From contig JASKKT010000013.1 in NCBI GenBank assembly GCA_030154025.1, positions 1-47,943 of the forward strand: 47,943 nucleotides of DNA. Reading direction: 5' to 3'. Position numbers and translations under genes: made by a program. The notes under the pieces are model-generated. The model was not told the DNA's origin. It saw only the letters and a program-made list of their open reading frames with translations, and ran no database searches. Numbering within the stretch: position 1 is the first letter of the stretch; each line of letters opens with the position of its first letter. This stretch comes from Methanolobus sp. Its GTDB lineage: Archaea; Halobacteriota; Methanosarcinia; Methanosarcinales; Methanosarcinaceae. This document shows positions 17,298 through 26,108 of the stretch, piece after piece.

Positions 17298-18299
17298 TTA
17301 CATCGTTCCCAGAAACCCGCCAAGTTCAAGCATCACTCTTTCAACTATCTGCAGTGTAACATAGGTCTCCATGTACGCTGCAAAGAGGAGCATAAGAAGT
17401 ATTATTGCTGACATTTTCCACAGGTACCCTGAAAGCATGTATTCCTTTGCAGTATCAAGGACAAGTGCCACGTCAGTTTTCAAATCTCCATAGCTGTTGC
17501 CAAGGAATAGTCCTTTCCGGACGATCTCTGAGGACTGGAAGCGGGCGAAGCTGTAGCCCATTGCTGCCGCAAGCAATAGCGCAGGTATTTCAATGATACC
17601 GTGGGGAACTATGGATACGACGAAGTAGCTGAGATTGTAGAACACTCCTATAAATATCCCTTTGGATCCGAACATCTCAAAGCCTGTGAGGGAGCCATTG
17701 AATATGAAAAAGGCCAGCAGTATCCCCACCAGTATGCCGTTCACTACCATTATCATAAGAGGTATCGTAAAGGGGAGCATGTATGCAAGCATCCGGTAAT
17801 CTTCCCGGCTGTAGCCGCAGTATTTCCAGACCCCCTCCTTTGGACTATTCGCATCAGTATATGGAAAACCGGCATCCATGCGATGCGCAAGCTTCTGGAG
17901 CAGCCTGTTACCAGGTACAAGCATCCTTTCAAAGTCAATGGAAAGAGAGGCATACCTGCTGTGACCTGACCGCATCCGGATATCCGATATCAGTAAGGGA
18001 TGGATGAACAGCAAGGCTCCCGTGCCCACGGATGCCATCAGGGCGGCTATGCTGTTGAAAACGAATATGGCCCACATGGGGCTGATGTACTCAGAGGCCA
18101 CAACGACCTTGGCAGTTGCTGCAGAGGCCGTGGAGACGATAGCCTCATCAACAGGTGCAGGCTCCGATGCGATCAGCATGAACGTGTAAAGGAGCATGCT
18201 GATAAGAAATGCTGTCAGCACTGACAGGACGAAAGTCTTTGATGACCACATTAAGTCCCTGTGATCGATAGCGAAGGTCTGCTTGTTGGTGGGAGACAT
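17298..18299 (-). CDS. SpoIIM (stage II sporulation protein M) family membrane protein
   Basis: 333 residues with about six hydrophobic segments: one near the N-terminus (TFVLSVLTAFLISMLLYTFM), one after the Ala/Val-rich outside loop, and four in the C-terminal half. The C-terminal half carries the SpoIIM/DUF95 signature FYNLSYFVVSIVPHGIIEIPALLLAAAMG, with the conserved PHG-E-P. In archaea such proteins have no known function; the fold may relate to ABC-2-type permeases. Soluble loop at about 115-165. No clear ribosome binding site. It is divergent from the KaiC-like gene. Confidence 0.82.
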   Translation of the reverse strand: MSPTNKQTFAIDHRDLMWSSKTFVLSVLTAFLISMLLYTFMLIASEPAPVDEAIVSTASAATAKVVVASEYISPMWAIFVFNSIAALMASVGTGALLFIHPLLISDIRMRSGHSRYASLSIDFERMLVPGNRLLQKLAHRMDAGFPYTDANSPKEGVWKYCGYSREDYRMLAYMLPFTIPLMIMVVNGILVGILLAFFIFNGSLTGFEMFGSKGIFIGVFYNLSYFVVSIVPHGIIEIPALLLAAAMGYSFARFQSSEIVRKGLFLGNSYGDLKTDVALVLDTAKEYMLSGYLWKMSAIILLMLLFAAYMETYVTLQIVERVMLELGGFLGTM

Positions 18300-18438
18300 G
18301 TACGGGTTTCAAGGAAGCCTTATATGGATATTTATTTAATTGTCTTTTTATAAAATCCAATCGATGCATTAAAATATATTGCAGTTTTATAATACTCATA
18401 AAAGTATATTATCCTACTTATATGCAGAGGTAGTATCT

Positions 18439-19182
18439 ATGAGAATACCTACAGGAATAGAAGGATTTGATGATCTGGTACAGGGGGGCCTCCTGTCCGA
18501 AAGGGTCTATGTGCTGAGCGGCCCACCTGGAAGCGGGAAGACCACTTTTGGCGTACAGTTCCTTGCCCACGGTGCTTCCAGGGGCGAGGTAGGCTTATAC
18601 ACTACACTTCTGGAGTGCCCGCAGAACATCATCAACGATATGTCCAATTATGCGATGAACATCACTTCTCTCATCAAGATGCAGAAGCTTCTTTTTGCAG
18701 ACCTTGGGCCGCGGATGGAATACGGCTATATGGATGAGATGAGCGAGTTCGTGACCACTGACTATAACGTAGGCCGGACCTCCATTGAAAGTGAGGCCCC
18801 GTCGCCGTCCATGGTGTTCAAGGAAATAGCCGCATATGTCTCCGAGTACGATGTCAAGCGCCTTGTCATTGATTCCGTGTCTGCCATAAGGTTCACTACC
18901 AACGACTTCTCCCTGCAGGAGAAGGAGATGAGCAGGTTCATACGCAACCTGAAAAAGCTTGGCTGCACCACTGTACTGCTGTCTGAAATGACTGATCCAA
19001 CTGCATATTCCACAGAGCAGTTCGCTGCGCACGGTGTGATTTTCATGCACAATTTCCTGTATGATAAGACTATGACACGGGCAATTCAGGTCATCAAGAT
19101 GCGCGGCACGAGACACGACTGCAACATGCGTTCAGTCAGCTTTAGTGAAAGAGGCCTGAGGGTCGAAGGTTATCTGGAATGA
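18439..19182 (+). CDS. KaiC-like RecA-superfamily ATPase, single domain
   Basis: 247 residues from the ATG at 18439 (GAGGTAG box); an earlier in-frame ATG at 18379 lacks one. It begins like KaiC domains (IPTGIEGFDDLVQGGLLSERVYVLSGPPGSGKT), with Walker A at 28-35, a TTLLECPQ strand, and Walker B in VKRLVIDSVSAIRF. The C-terminal part has the MRGTRHDCNMRSVSFSERGL segment typical of KaiC/GvpD-like proteins. Such archaeal single-domain KaiC homologues are signal-responsive ATPases of unknown output. It is followed after 9 bases by a small partner gene, so the two probably act together. Confidence 0.85.
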   Translation: MRIPTGIEGFDDLVQGGLLSERVYVLSGPPGSGKTTFGVQFLAHGASRGEVGLYTTLLECPQNIINDMSNYAMNITSLIKMQKLLFADLGPRMEYGYMDEMSEFVTTDYNVGRTSIESEAPSPSMVFKEIAAYVSEYDVKRLVIDSVSAIRFTTNDFSLQEKEMSRFIRNLKKLGCTTVLLSEMTDPTAYSTEQFAAHGVIFMHNFLYDKTMTRAIQVIKMRGTRHDCNMRSVSFSERGLRVEGYLE

Positions 19183-19191
19183 TGGTATCCT

Positions 19192-19707
19192 ATGGTTGCA
19201 CTATTCAAAAAAGAAAAAGAGAGCAAGGTAATATCCCAGGCAGATAGGGCTCATCTTGCTGAGGTTTCCCATAAGCTCGGGTTCGAGGTAGGCTACCACA
19301 GGCACTCGGAAATAGGCTGGGTTCAGGAACAGCTTTCCAAGCTCTACGGTTTTGCAGATGAATATGATCTCCGTGACTTTGCCCGTGAGAACTATCTCCG
19401 CGGCAAAGAGGAAGGAGCAAGGGCAAAAGAGAGGGATACAAAATCCGGCCTAAGGGGATCAGGTACTGACGGTAAAACTGAGAGCAGACCTGCAAGCGTA
19501 TCCACGGAACGCCCGGCTGCGACTGCACCGGCATCTTTCTCAGGCAGTGATTCGGGGTATACGGTGCAAAGAACCACTATCGAGACATCATCTGCAGCCA
19601 TACAGCAGCCTACTCTGGTGGATCTGCCTGAGAACGTCCGGCTCACAAAAGCTGTTGAAATTCCCTCCATGCTGGAAGGTTCCAGACAACTTCTTCCTAA
19701 AAAATAG
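19192..19707 (+). CDS. Unknown protein downstream of the KaiC-like ATPase, with disordered Ser/Thr-rich segment
   Basis: 171 residues, function not recognised. Residues 1-80 are charged and probably helical (SKVISQADRAHLAEVSHKLG, GWVQEQLSKLYGFADEYDLR). About 80-145 is low-complexity Ser/Thr/Ala/Gly, likely disordered. A conserved-looking tail follows (VRLTKAVEIPSMLEGSRQLL). No membrane segment or cysteine motif. The short gap implies co-translation with the ATPase; an adaptor or effector role is inference. Confidence 0.7.
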   Translation: MVALFKKEKESKVISQADRAHLAEVSHKLGFEVGYHRHSEIGWVQEQLSKLYGFADEYDLRDFARENYLRGKEEGARAKERDTKSGLRGSGTDGKTESRPASVSTERPAATAPASFSGSDSGYTVQRTTIETSSAAIQQPTLVDLPENVRLTKAVEIPSMLEGSRQLLPKK

Positions 19708-19764
19708 TCGAAAACAGTTCACGATAAATTCTTCACATTGATAATGGAAAACAGCTTTTAGTTT

Positions 19765-20106
19765 TTAACAATTGTTTTCTATGTGAGCCATGACGACCGG
19801 TACAAGCTGGTAGTTAGTCGGCAGGACACAGTTCCTCTGCAGGCTCAGAAGCGGTGCAGAACCGTGCAGTATGGAATACCTGAAGGATTGCATCAGGAAC
19901 TTGTTGGAAGAAGCATAGCCGATCTTGTCAACGGACGGCACGGGAATACTTGCTTCCCGGACGTTCTTCGAAAGGATAGAAAAAGGTCTGCTGCCGTGCA
20001 CCTCCGCCATCGATGTGGCCTTGAACAGCTCTCTGGCAGCAGCGGTCGAATCAACACGCCACAGCCTTTGGCGTACATTGACGATATCTCCGGCTTTAAT
20101 ATCCAT
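19765..20106 (-). pseudogene. Truncated N-terminus of an SNF2/DrmD-type helicase
   Basis: 113 residues beginning MDIKAGDIVNVRQRLWRVDS and ending soon after LQRNCVLPTNYQLVPVVMAH. This matches the N-terminal region that, in SNF2-family helicases of the DISARM DrmD type, runs directly into the ADDVGLGKT Walker A motif. Here the frame stops at the junction and the whole helicase core is missing; the sequence beyond is unrelated. The listed frame could extend three codons to a GTG at 20115. I read it as a deletion relic of a defence or DNA-remodelling gene, not a functional protein. Family recognition is from memory of the motif, not a search. Confidence 0.55.
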
Positions 20107-20471
20107 GGAGAACACGACCGTGATTCTGTTTTTGTATTTTCAGGCTGTAGATATTCTTCTCTGTAATTTGGCCTGTTCCTTTTCGTTCTTCGGTTTTTGT
20201 ACGTTATTTGCCGGACTGATGCATGAAGGAACATTAGACTGCAATATTAAATATTTTTGCTTTTTTGTTTTTCAGTTTGAGAATAGGGCCATAATTGTTT
20301 TATACATTGTCAATAATTTTCTCTTACTACATGAAAAAATGTAGCCGAAATCCAGACAGTATTAGCGATATCGTCCTGGATTTCGGAATTGCCCTGAGGC
20401 ATGGTAATGTTAGCTTTTATTGAGTTTAAGCTTTGCGTTTCTTGCCTCGGGAAAATAAATGAGGTAAAGAA
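20107..20471. other. AT-rich intergenic region with inverted repeats
   Basis: No gene is seen. It is clearly AT-rich relative to the flanking core genes. It holds the long inverted repeat listed separately and a second imperfect one (CCCTGAGGCA near 20391-20400 with TGCCTCGGG near 20443-20451), just before the phospholipase-like gene. Confidence 0.5.
20345..20386. repeat. 11-bp perfect inverted repeat, 20-base loop
   Basis: Left arm CCGAAATCCAG (20345-20355) and right arm CTGGATTTCGG (20376-20386). It lies about 85 bases upstream of the phospholipase-like gene. It could be an RNA hairpin, a regulator site or the end of a lost mobile element. Confidence 0.5.
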
Positions 20472-21611
20472 ATGAACAAAAGCAGAATGACAACGGTTTT
20501 GCTATTGCTGGCAATGCTAGTATTGAGTATGGTGTTTGTGCCACTTGTGAGTGCTCAAGAGAAGGGTACAGTGGATTCTAGTAAGACATATAAGCTTACC
20601 GGAACTGAAAAAAAGCTGATTGAAGAATACAATTTCACTGTTGAAGATATTCAATATTACAAGGACCTAGGTTTTGATGCTAAGACGATTTTGAAGACAG
20701 AATCAAAGGTTAAGTATATCGGGAGTTTACCTGCGGTTGTTCAGGAAGCACCATATCGTCCAATGTTAGTGGCAGATTCTGAGACACAAAAAGCTATTCT
20801 CGGTCATATTGATGGTTTTTCTGTGTCTGACACTGAGAAGAAGAGCATGAAAGAAGCAATGAGTGACATTTGGAGCAGAATGCCTGATGGTATTACCACT
20901 GAAGACTATTCAACACTAGAAGAAATTGGTGGTCAACTGAATTCATATCTCGGTGATAGATATTGGAAGGATGAAGTAACTGCTAAATGGACTGCAACTC
21001 CTCATGGAGATTTTATATTTCATGCAGTAATGAATGTTTATGACAATAGATACTGGGCAAATTATGCAAAGTCATATGCTGATGATCCAGATAGTATGGA
21101 TACTGGTTTCGCCAGGTATTATAATCACTTCTATCATCCGGTCTTCCCAACTGCAGGAGGGGCTCCTAATCAATGTGCATTCTATGGTGCAATTGCATTA
21201 AACTATTATACTGCTGGTGACAGTTTTAATGCATTTAAGAATCTCGGATACTCAAGTCATTATCTATCAGATGTTGGCAATCCTATGCATACAGATGGTG
21301 TTATTGATCAATATTTAGATGAAGCACCACATATAGCTTATGAGAACTATGTATACAGCAACTGGGACTATGGCTATAACTATAGATCTATTGTTTCTTC
21401 AAACACCGCGTCAAAGACCGTGACCAATCCGGTTACTGCAACAAAGAATCTGGCTGCTTATAGTAACCCTTATTACGATACACTATGGGATGAAATAACG
21501 GCCAATCCTTCTGGATTCGGTTCAGATATTGATGTAAGGTATGCTACATCTAAAGTTATAAGAGAGACGGCAAAATATAATGTAGGACTAGCAGAATATA
21601 TAAGTACTTAA
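20472..21611 (+). CDS. Exported zinc-dependent phospholipase C / S1-P1 nuclease-fold-like protein
   Basis: 379 residues with a GAGGT ribosome binding site. The N-terminus is a classical signal peptide (KSRMTTVLLLLAMLVLSMVF, cleavage near VSAQE). After a ~120-residue N-terminal region the core shows a helical pattern with TPHGDFIFHAVMN, YYNHFYHPVFPT and SSHYLSDVGNPMHT; the last is the HxxxDxxxPMH zinc motif of the phospholipase C/P1 nuclease fold. It would act outside the cell. Substrate unknown; the trinuclear zinc ligands are only partly assignable. It lies in the AT-rich patch and is followed by a hairpin terminator. Confidence 0.72.
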   Translation: MNKSRMTTVLLLLAMLVLSMVFVPLVSAQEKGTVDSSKTYKLTGTEKKLIEEYNFTVEDIQYYKDLGFDAKTILKTESKVKYIGSLPAVVQEAPYRPMLVADSETQKAILGHIDGFSVSDTEKKSMKEAMSDIWSRMPDGITTEDYSTLEEIGGQLNSYLGDRYWKDEVTAKWTATPHGDFIFHAVMNVYDNRYWANYAKSYADDPDSMDTGFARYYNHFYHPVFPTAGGAPNQCAFYGAIALNYYTAGDSFNAFKNLGYSSHYLSDVGNPMHTDGVIDQYLDEAPHIAYENYVYSNWDYGYNYRSIVSSNTASKTVTNPVTATKNLAAYSNPYYDTLWDEITANPSGFGSDIDVRYATSKVIRETAKYNVGLAEYIST

Positions 21612-21629
21612 ATTTATGAATAGTGTTAG

Positions 21630-21669
21630 TGTTTAGGTGAAAAAGCTAAACATTAACTACCATTTTTTT
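21630..21669 (+). terminator. Hairpin terminator after the phospholipase-like gene
   Basis: 7-bp perfect stem (TGTTTAG / CTAAACA, 21630-21652) with a 9-base loop, followed by a T7 run at 21663-21669. Confidence 0.5.
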
Positions 21670-21693
21670 ATAATAACCTAAGAAGGATGATGC

Positions 21694-22326
21694 ATGAAAA
21701 AAATTAATCTGAAAAAAATAGAATTATCTCTATCTTTGATCTCTTTCACGTTCTTGGCTTTATGGCTCATTGGAGCTTTATATTTGGTGGTGCTTCCTTT
21801 TGAAGGAGTTCCATTGCTTTCTTTTGAAAGTTTACAGCCTATCTATATCTTCTTAATGTATATGTTCTCCCTGATTATTCCGGTTTTTGGACTTTTAGTT
21901 TTCATGAAGGATAACAGGAAGTGTTCGCCACGATGGTATTTTGCATTTCCGTTTTTAGTCGCAATATTTTTAATGACGCTTCTTCGAGATGAGAAGTATA
22001 TGAGCATGTTCTTTGAGACATCTTACATTTTGATTTATGATGTTTCAGGCATTTTGAGTTCAAAGAAGGGACAAGCATTGATCAGTGCATTTTTTTCGTT
22101 GGCATCAGTGTTGTTCATATTATCAGTTCCAGAACGCAAAAAAGAAATAATGAAGATTTCCTATATAGTCTCTGTTATTACAACTGCTTCAGTTGTTACA
22201 TTCTATTTGGCATATTTGTTTTTTAATACTACAATAGACTTTCTATATTACGTGAACATATTGGGGGGCCTTCTTTTAGGTTTTTCTCTGTTACGAGCAT
22301 CTGTTCACTACAATACTAAAAGATAG
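21694..22326 (+). CDS. Six-segment integral membrane protein, intact member of a local paralogue family (copy 1)
   Basis: 210 residues, about six hydrophobic helices, GGATGAT ribosome binding site. Function not recognised. Marker segments shared with the two following copies: SLISFTFLALWLIGAL near the N-terminus, MYMFSLIIPVFGLLVFMKDNRK, FLVAIFLMTLLRD, SLASVLFILSVPE and a terminal GFSLLRASVHYN. No catalytic motif or charged intramembrane residue stands out. The only unbroken copy of the three; AT-rich. Confidence 0.6.
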   Translation: MKKINLKKIELSLSLISFTFLALWLIGALYLVVLPFEGVPLLSFESLQPIYIFLMYMFSLIIPVFGLLVFMKDNRKCSPRWYFAFPFLVAIFLMTLLRDEKYMSMFFETSYILIYDVSGILSSKKGQALISAFFSLASVLFILSVPERKKEIMKISYIVSVITTASVVTFYLAYLFFNTTIDFLYYVNILGGLLLGFSLLRASVHYNTKR

Positions 22327-22373
22327 TTTTTCTTGTTCTGTATGTGTACGGTATCAATTATGAGGGAGAGAAA

Positions 22374-23179
22374 ATGAAACAAAATTAAGGTTTAAGCATC
22401 ATTGGCAGTTTGATTGTATTTTTAGTTGTGATTGCATTGACTTACTTCTTTTTGGCGATATACAGTCCTGGAGCAGGCCTCTATGTATGGGCAGAGCAAC
22501 TCCCAGAGGAACCGGATAACTTTGTGGAATTGACTCAAGATCAACTGGAAAACTATCCCTATATACAGAAAGCAGTGTCCTCTCCAGGGAATGAAATCAA
22601 AGTTCCTCATGAGGATGAAGATGTTATGAAAAATCTAAATGAATTCAGCCAGATTCTGTTGAGCAATGAAATCGAATTCCTAAAGGTTGGCGATAACTAT
22701 TATGATATTCACCTTGATTGCGCAGGACCACTATTAGTTGCAATAATCTTGATAACATTGCTACAGGATAGAGGAGTTATGGATTATTTATATTCAAAGT
22801 TTTTCATAAAAACATACGATACATCTAACTTTTTGCAGAACTGTATTGTGGTAAACGTTATACAGTTGCTCTTTGCATTTTCTTCCATCCTTTTTACTCT
22901 TTCTGTCCCGGAAGAAAAGCGTGGGAAATCGATAATTCCATTTCGGATATCGGTATTCACGTTCTTCATGTCTGTCATTTTTTCAGTCGTTACTGTTTTA
23001 CTAAAACAGAACTATGCAGCTTTCATCTCGTCTGTGCAGAACAGTTCATTTACTATCTATACATACTCGGGATTTTCTTAATGGGGCTGTCACTTTTGTG
23101 GGTGGCGTTGAACTATGACAAGGATGAGAATAGAGCAGAAACTGAAGGGGCTGTTGCTAATGAAGTACATGTCTCTTAA
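22374..23179 (+). pseudogene. Second membrane-protein paralogue, chimeric and broken (copy 2)
   Basis: A GGGAG box precedes ATG 22374, but codon 5 is TAA; the same frame then runs open (GLSIIGSLIVFLVV...) to 23081. The N-terminal half is unlike copy 1: one membrane helix plus a ~75-residue outside domain (PEEPDNFVELTQDQLENYPY to NYYDIHLD). From GPLLVAIILITLLQD it matches the C-terminal half of copy 1, including FSSILFTLSVPEE. A frameshift near 23036-23045 moves the expected end (YLYILGIFLMGLSLLWVALN) into another frame ending at 23179. Two independent lesions argue for decay, unless the sequence has errors. The stop is TAA, so pyrrolysine read-through does not explain it. Confidence 0.6.
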
Positions 23180-23795
23180 AAGAACAGCCTTCTCTTTATT
23201 TTTGATATCATTTACGTTCTTAGCTGTGTGGATCCTAGGAGGAATAACCACATTCTTTTTTCCCCCTTTCATACAGAGATCCATAATTTCTCTGGAGACA
23301 TTTCAGCACGTATCTCTTGTGCTCCTATATGTGTTTTCCCTGTTCATACCCGCAGTTGGACTTTTATTTTTTATAAATGACATAAGAAAAAGTTCTTCCA
23401 GTGGTATTTTGGGATACCACTTTTTATAGCAATATTTTTGATCCCTTTTCTAAGGGACAGCATGTATATGGCATTGTTCTACAGTATTTCATTCATTCCT
23501 GCCTATGATAACTCACACTTTTTAGATTCACAGATTGGAAAAACCTTTATACAAATATTTTTCTCTCTTTCAGCTTTGCTGTTTACCTTGTCAGTACCCA
23601 CAAACCAAAAGAAAGCTGATGAGGATACCACTTATAATTGCCATAATCGCGTCTGCTTCAATTATCATTTACTGGTTAGTGGACACTCTTTCAAAGACAC
23701 ACATCTATGAAAATCAGATATTCGGTTTTTTGCATGTGTTAGGCGTTTTCTTTTTTGGATTGTCCATTATATGGGTTGCTGTTAACTATGATTAG
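23160..23795 (+). pseudogene. Third membrane-protein paralogue with two compensating frameshifts (copy 3)
   Basis: Starts at ATG 23160 (MKYMSLKRTAFSLFLISF), overlapping the restored end of copy 2. Homology to copy 1 moves from one frame to a second at the A5 run 23387-23391 (into FFQWYFGIPLFIAIFLIPFL) and to a third near the A-rich 23607-23614 (into MRIPLIIAIIASASIIIYWL). One apparent base loss plus one gain gives a restored length of 211 residues against 210 in copy 1. Both sites are at adenine runs, so sequencing error, recent mutation or slippage are all possible. Confidence 0.6.
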
Positions 23796-23840
23796 GAATG
23801 AGAGCACAGCCATACTAATGAGTATCCTCTCTCATATTTT

Positions 23841-24878
23841 TTACTGGCCGTACCCGAAAGCAATAAATCTTTGCTTGCCGTCGAGGTTTGCCAGTATGAA
23901 CCTGTCACTTTTGCTATAGGCTATTTCCTTGGTTCCTGTCAGTTCCAGCACATATTTCTTGCCGGGCTTCGCTTTTTCGGCATTCTGTCCGTCCTTTTTT
24001 ATGTTTTTCACCTTCACAGGTGCAGACTGCAGGCCGACATAGAGATGCAGCATTTCCCCTACGGTAACCTCCTTTGCCAGCTGTGATAGTGTGCATTCCA
24101 GGGTAAGGTCGGTAACGATATCTTCCTGTGCGGACAGGACAAATCCCCTGTCAATGTCCTTTGACTGCACTCCCTTGAGCGCAAGGCCGACCCGTGCACC
24201 CGCAGGAGCGGTCTTGACATCCACGTCATGCATCTGGATGGAGCGGATCTCCAGTTCCTTCTTGGCCGGATATGCCACCAGCTTATCCTTGGCATGAATG
24301 GTGCCCTGCGACAGTACTCCGAGGACGACGCAGCCTATACCGGTCACATTGAAGGACTGGTCGATAATGACCCTTGCAGGCAGGCTGTCCAGGTTCCTCT
24401 GCTCGGCGTCAACCTTGTCTCCCATGGAAAAGATGAGCTCTTTGAGCTCTTCCATGCCCTCAAAACTTGTTGTGGAAACAGTGTGGTACTGCCAGTTCTC
24501 AAGTGCGGTTCCCTTGGTGATCTTCCTGAGCTTCTCCCTCATTTCCTCAATGGCCAGTGGGTAGGAGAGGTCGGCTTTTGTCTGGACGATGATCCCGTGC
24601 CCGTATCCCAGCAGGTCAAGTGCGATGATGCATTCGGCGGCAAGGGGGTCAAGCCCCTGCGGGGGTATGCAGAGCAAGGCTATGTCTGAAAGATTAAGTG
24701 CTGTCAGGAGGGATTTGACAGAAGCGGGGTATCCGGTCGCATCGATGGTAGTGAGCACCCGGTCGTTCTTGGCATAGTCGTACATCGTGATGTCAGTAAC
24801 GCTGCCCTTTTTGCCCAGCTTCCCGGCAAGAGTGGTCTTTCCGCTCTTCTCACTTCCAATGATGGCGATCTTAGTCAT
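23841..24878 (-). CDS. Divergent EF-Tu/SelB-like GTPase
   Basis: 345 residues: a G domain of about 155 residues, then an EF-Tu domain-II-like barrel (DQSFNVTGIGCVVLGVLSQG, about 173-250) and a third beta domain. G1 is GSEKSGKT (8-15). G3 is DATGYP (46-51) in place of DxPGH, and G4 is TKAD (100-103) in place of NKxD, so nucleotide binding may be altered. It is shorter than EF-Tu, EF-1A or SelB and lacks an obvious effector loop. Last gene of an operon behind two CBS proteins and an RNA ligase. Translation-related or tRNA-binding function is inference. Confidence 0.75.
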   Translation of the reverse strand: MTKIAIIGSEKSGKTTLAGKLGKKGSVTDITMYDYAKNDRVLTTIDATGYPASVKSLLTALNLSDIALLCIPPQGLDPLAAECIIALDLLGYGHGIIVQTKADLSYPLAIEEMREKLRKITKGTALENWQYHTVSTTSFEGMEELKELIFSMGDKVDAEQRNLDSLPARVIIDQSFNVTGIGCVVLGVLSQGTIHAKDKLVAYPAKKELEIRSIQMHDVDVKTAPAGARVGLALKGVQSKDIDRGFVLSAQEDIVTDLTLECTLSQLAKEVTVGEMLHLYVGLQSAPVKVKNIKKDGQNAEKAKPGKKYVLELTGTKEIAYSKSDRFILANLDGKQRFIAFGYGQ

Positions 24879-24932
24879 ATGAGCATTCTCCGTATGGTCT
24901 TACGAATAAATGTTTTTACTTATATTTCTTTT

Positions 24933-26090
24933 TCACGACCATAGCTGGCCCTCGATTATCCCCAGGGTCTTGTCTGTTGTGCTCTTGTTCATTTTCCTTA
25001 TGTTGACCACATACTCATCCCCCACGCGCTCAGGGGTCCCGAAGATGACATCGAGGCCGAGCCTCTCAAGATACATCCTGAACATATCTATCGTGCTTTC
25101 ATCCGTGACCCTTATGCGCACATCCTCCCACAGGCGCTCACCTCCCTGGACGTGGAGGATCGATTCTCTCATGGGTCTGAGTATGCTTTCTCCAAGCCTG
25201 AGGCATCTTTCCCTGATCTCATCCTCGCTTTCGTTCCATTCCACAGACTGGAACCCCTCCCTCACGACCCGGGCAAAAAGATAATCCTTCCCGGACTCGT
25301 TATAGAACCTGAACCCGTGGCGCAGGTCGGCACAATTGCTTTGTGAGGATGTGTATTTCAATGGTTGCAATACCATGTCCGGGTCTTTGATGACAACGCC
25401 CTCATGCTCTGTTTTACCCAGTTCCACTATTATCTCCCTTATGCTGTCAGCGGCCCCGGATAATTTGAACTCCCCAAGCAGTTCCACCTGGGTGAAACCG
25501 TATTCCTCCGCGAGCTTCCTTCTATCGTGGACTGGCATCGTGCCCCCGTCTTTGTATCGGACATCAAAGACAAAGAATTCAAGTGAATCCACCCCATAGA
25601 TGTCCTTTGGCACATAAGGGTTATCAGGGCCTGCCATTTCACCATAGACCACATATTCGGGATGGTCCCTGAAAAAATCCCGCTCAAGAAGGCGGTTGGC
25701 ACGGTCGCTGGAGTAGGGGCATACGTGTCCGCTGCGTGTGAAGGCGACCAGCTTATCTTTATGCTCGATCACCCGGACATTATAGCCGTTCATCTTCTCT
25801 TCAACGATAACAGAGCTGATGCCTTCAAAGTGACTCTCAAGTGCAGGAGCCAGCATGATGGCCCTTTTGATCTTAGGGAATCCCTGGATGACCTCAAAAC
25901 CATCCTCTTTCCTGACCAGTACGCTGCCTTCGTCTATCCTTCCCACATTGGTGGTGAACCGGAAAAAGTCATCGTGACCGCCCCAGTCCTGCATTATGGC
26001 CTTCTTCTCAAGCAGCTCTGAAAATCTGGAAGGCGACATCTCAAAAGCTTCTGTCGCCTTCTCCCGGTACTCTTCGGTACTCCGGTTCAT
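24933..26090 (-). CDS. ATP-dependent RNA ligase, archaeal Rnl3 type
   Basis: 385 residues. Nucleotidyltransferase motifs in order: motif I EEKMNGYNVR with nucleophile K99; motif III VVYGEMAG (147-154); IIIa EFFVFDVR (171-178); IV HEGVVIK (229-235); V PLKY (K245). The long N- and C-terminal flanks and absence of an OB fold fit the homodimeric archaeal RNA ligases (Pab1020/MTH1221 group), which can join or circularise RNA 5'-phosphate and 3'-OH ends. Start ATG is 18 bases after the upstream CBS gene's stop. A DNA ligase is excluded by size and lack of BRCT/OB domains. Confidence 0.85.
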   Translation of the reverse strand: MNRSTEEYREKATEAFEMSPSRFSELLEKKAIMQDWGGHDDFFRFTTNVGRIDEGSVLVRKEDGFEVIQGFPKIKRAIMLAPALESHFEGISSVIVEEKMNGYNVRVIEHKDKLVAFTRSGHVCPYSSDRANRLLERDFFRDHPEYVVYGEMAGPDNPYVPKDIYGVDSLEFFVFDVRYKDGGTMPVHDRRKLAEEYGFTQVELLGEFKLSGAADSIREIIVELGKTEHEGVVIKDPDMVLQPLKYTSSQSNCADLRHGFRFYNESGKDYLFARVVREGFQSVEWNESEDEIRERCLRLGESILRPMRESILHVQGGERLWEDVRIRVTDESTIDMFRMYLERLGLDVIFGTPERVGDEYVVNIRKMNKSTTDKTLGIIEGQLWS

Positions 26091-26108
26091 AAGCCTGTTC
26101 AGGACTGT

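Noticed and set aside
22374-23795. Pyrrolysine or stop read-through to explain the broken membrane genes
   Set aside because: Copy 2 has TAA, not TAG. Copy 3's first frame ends in TAG, but read-through in that frame does not regain homology; frame changes are needed.
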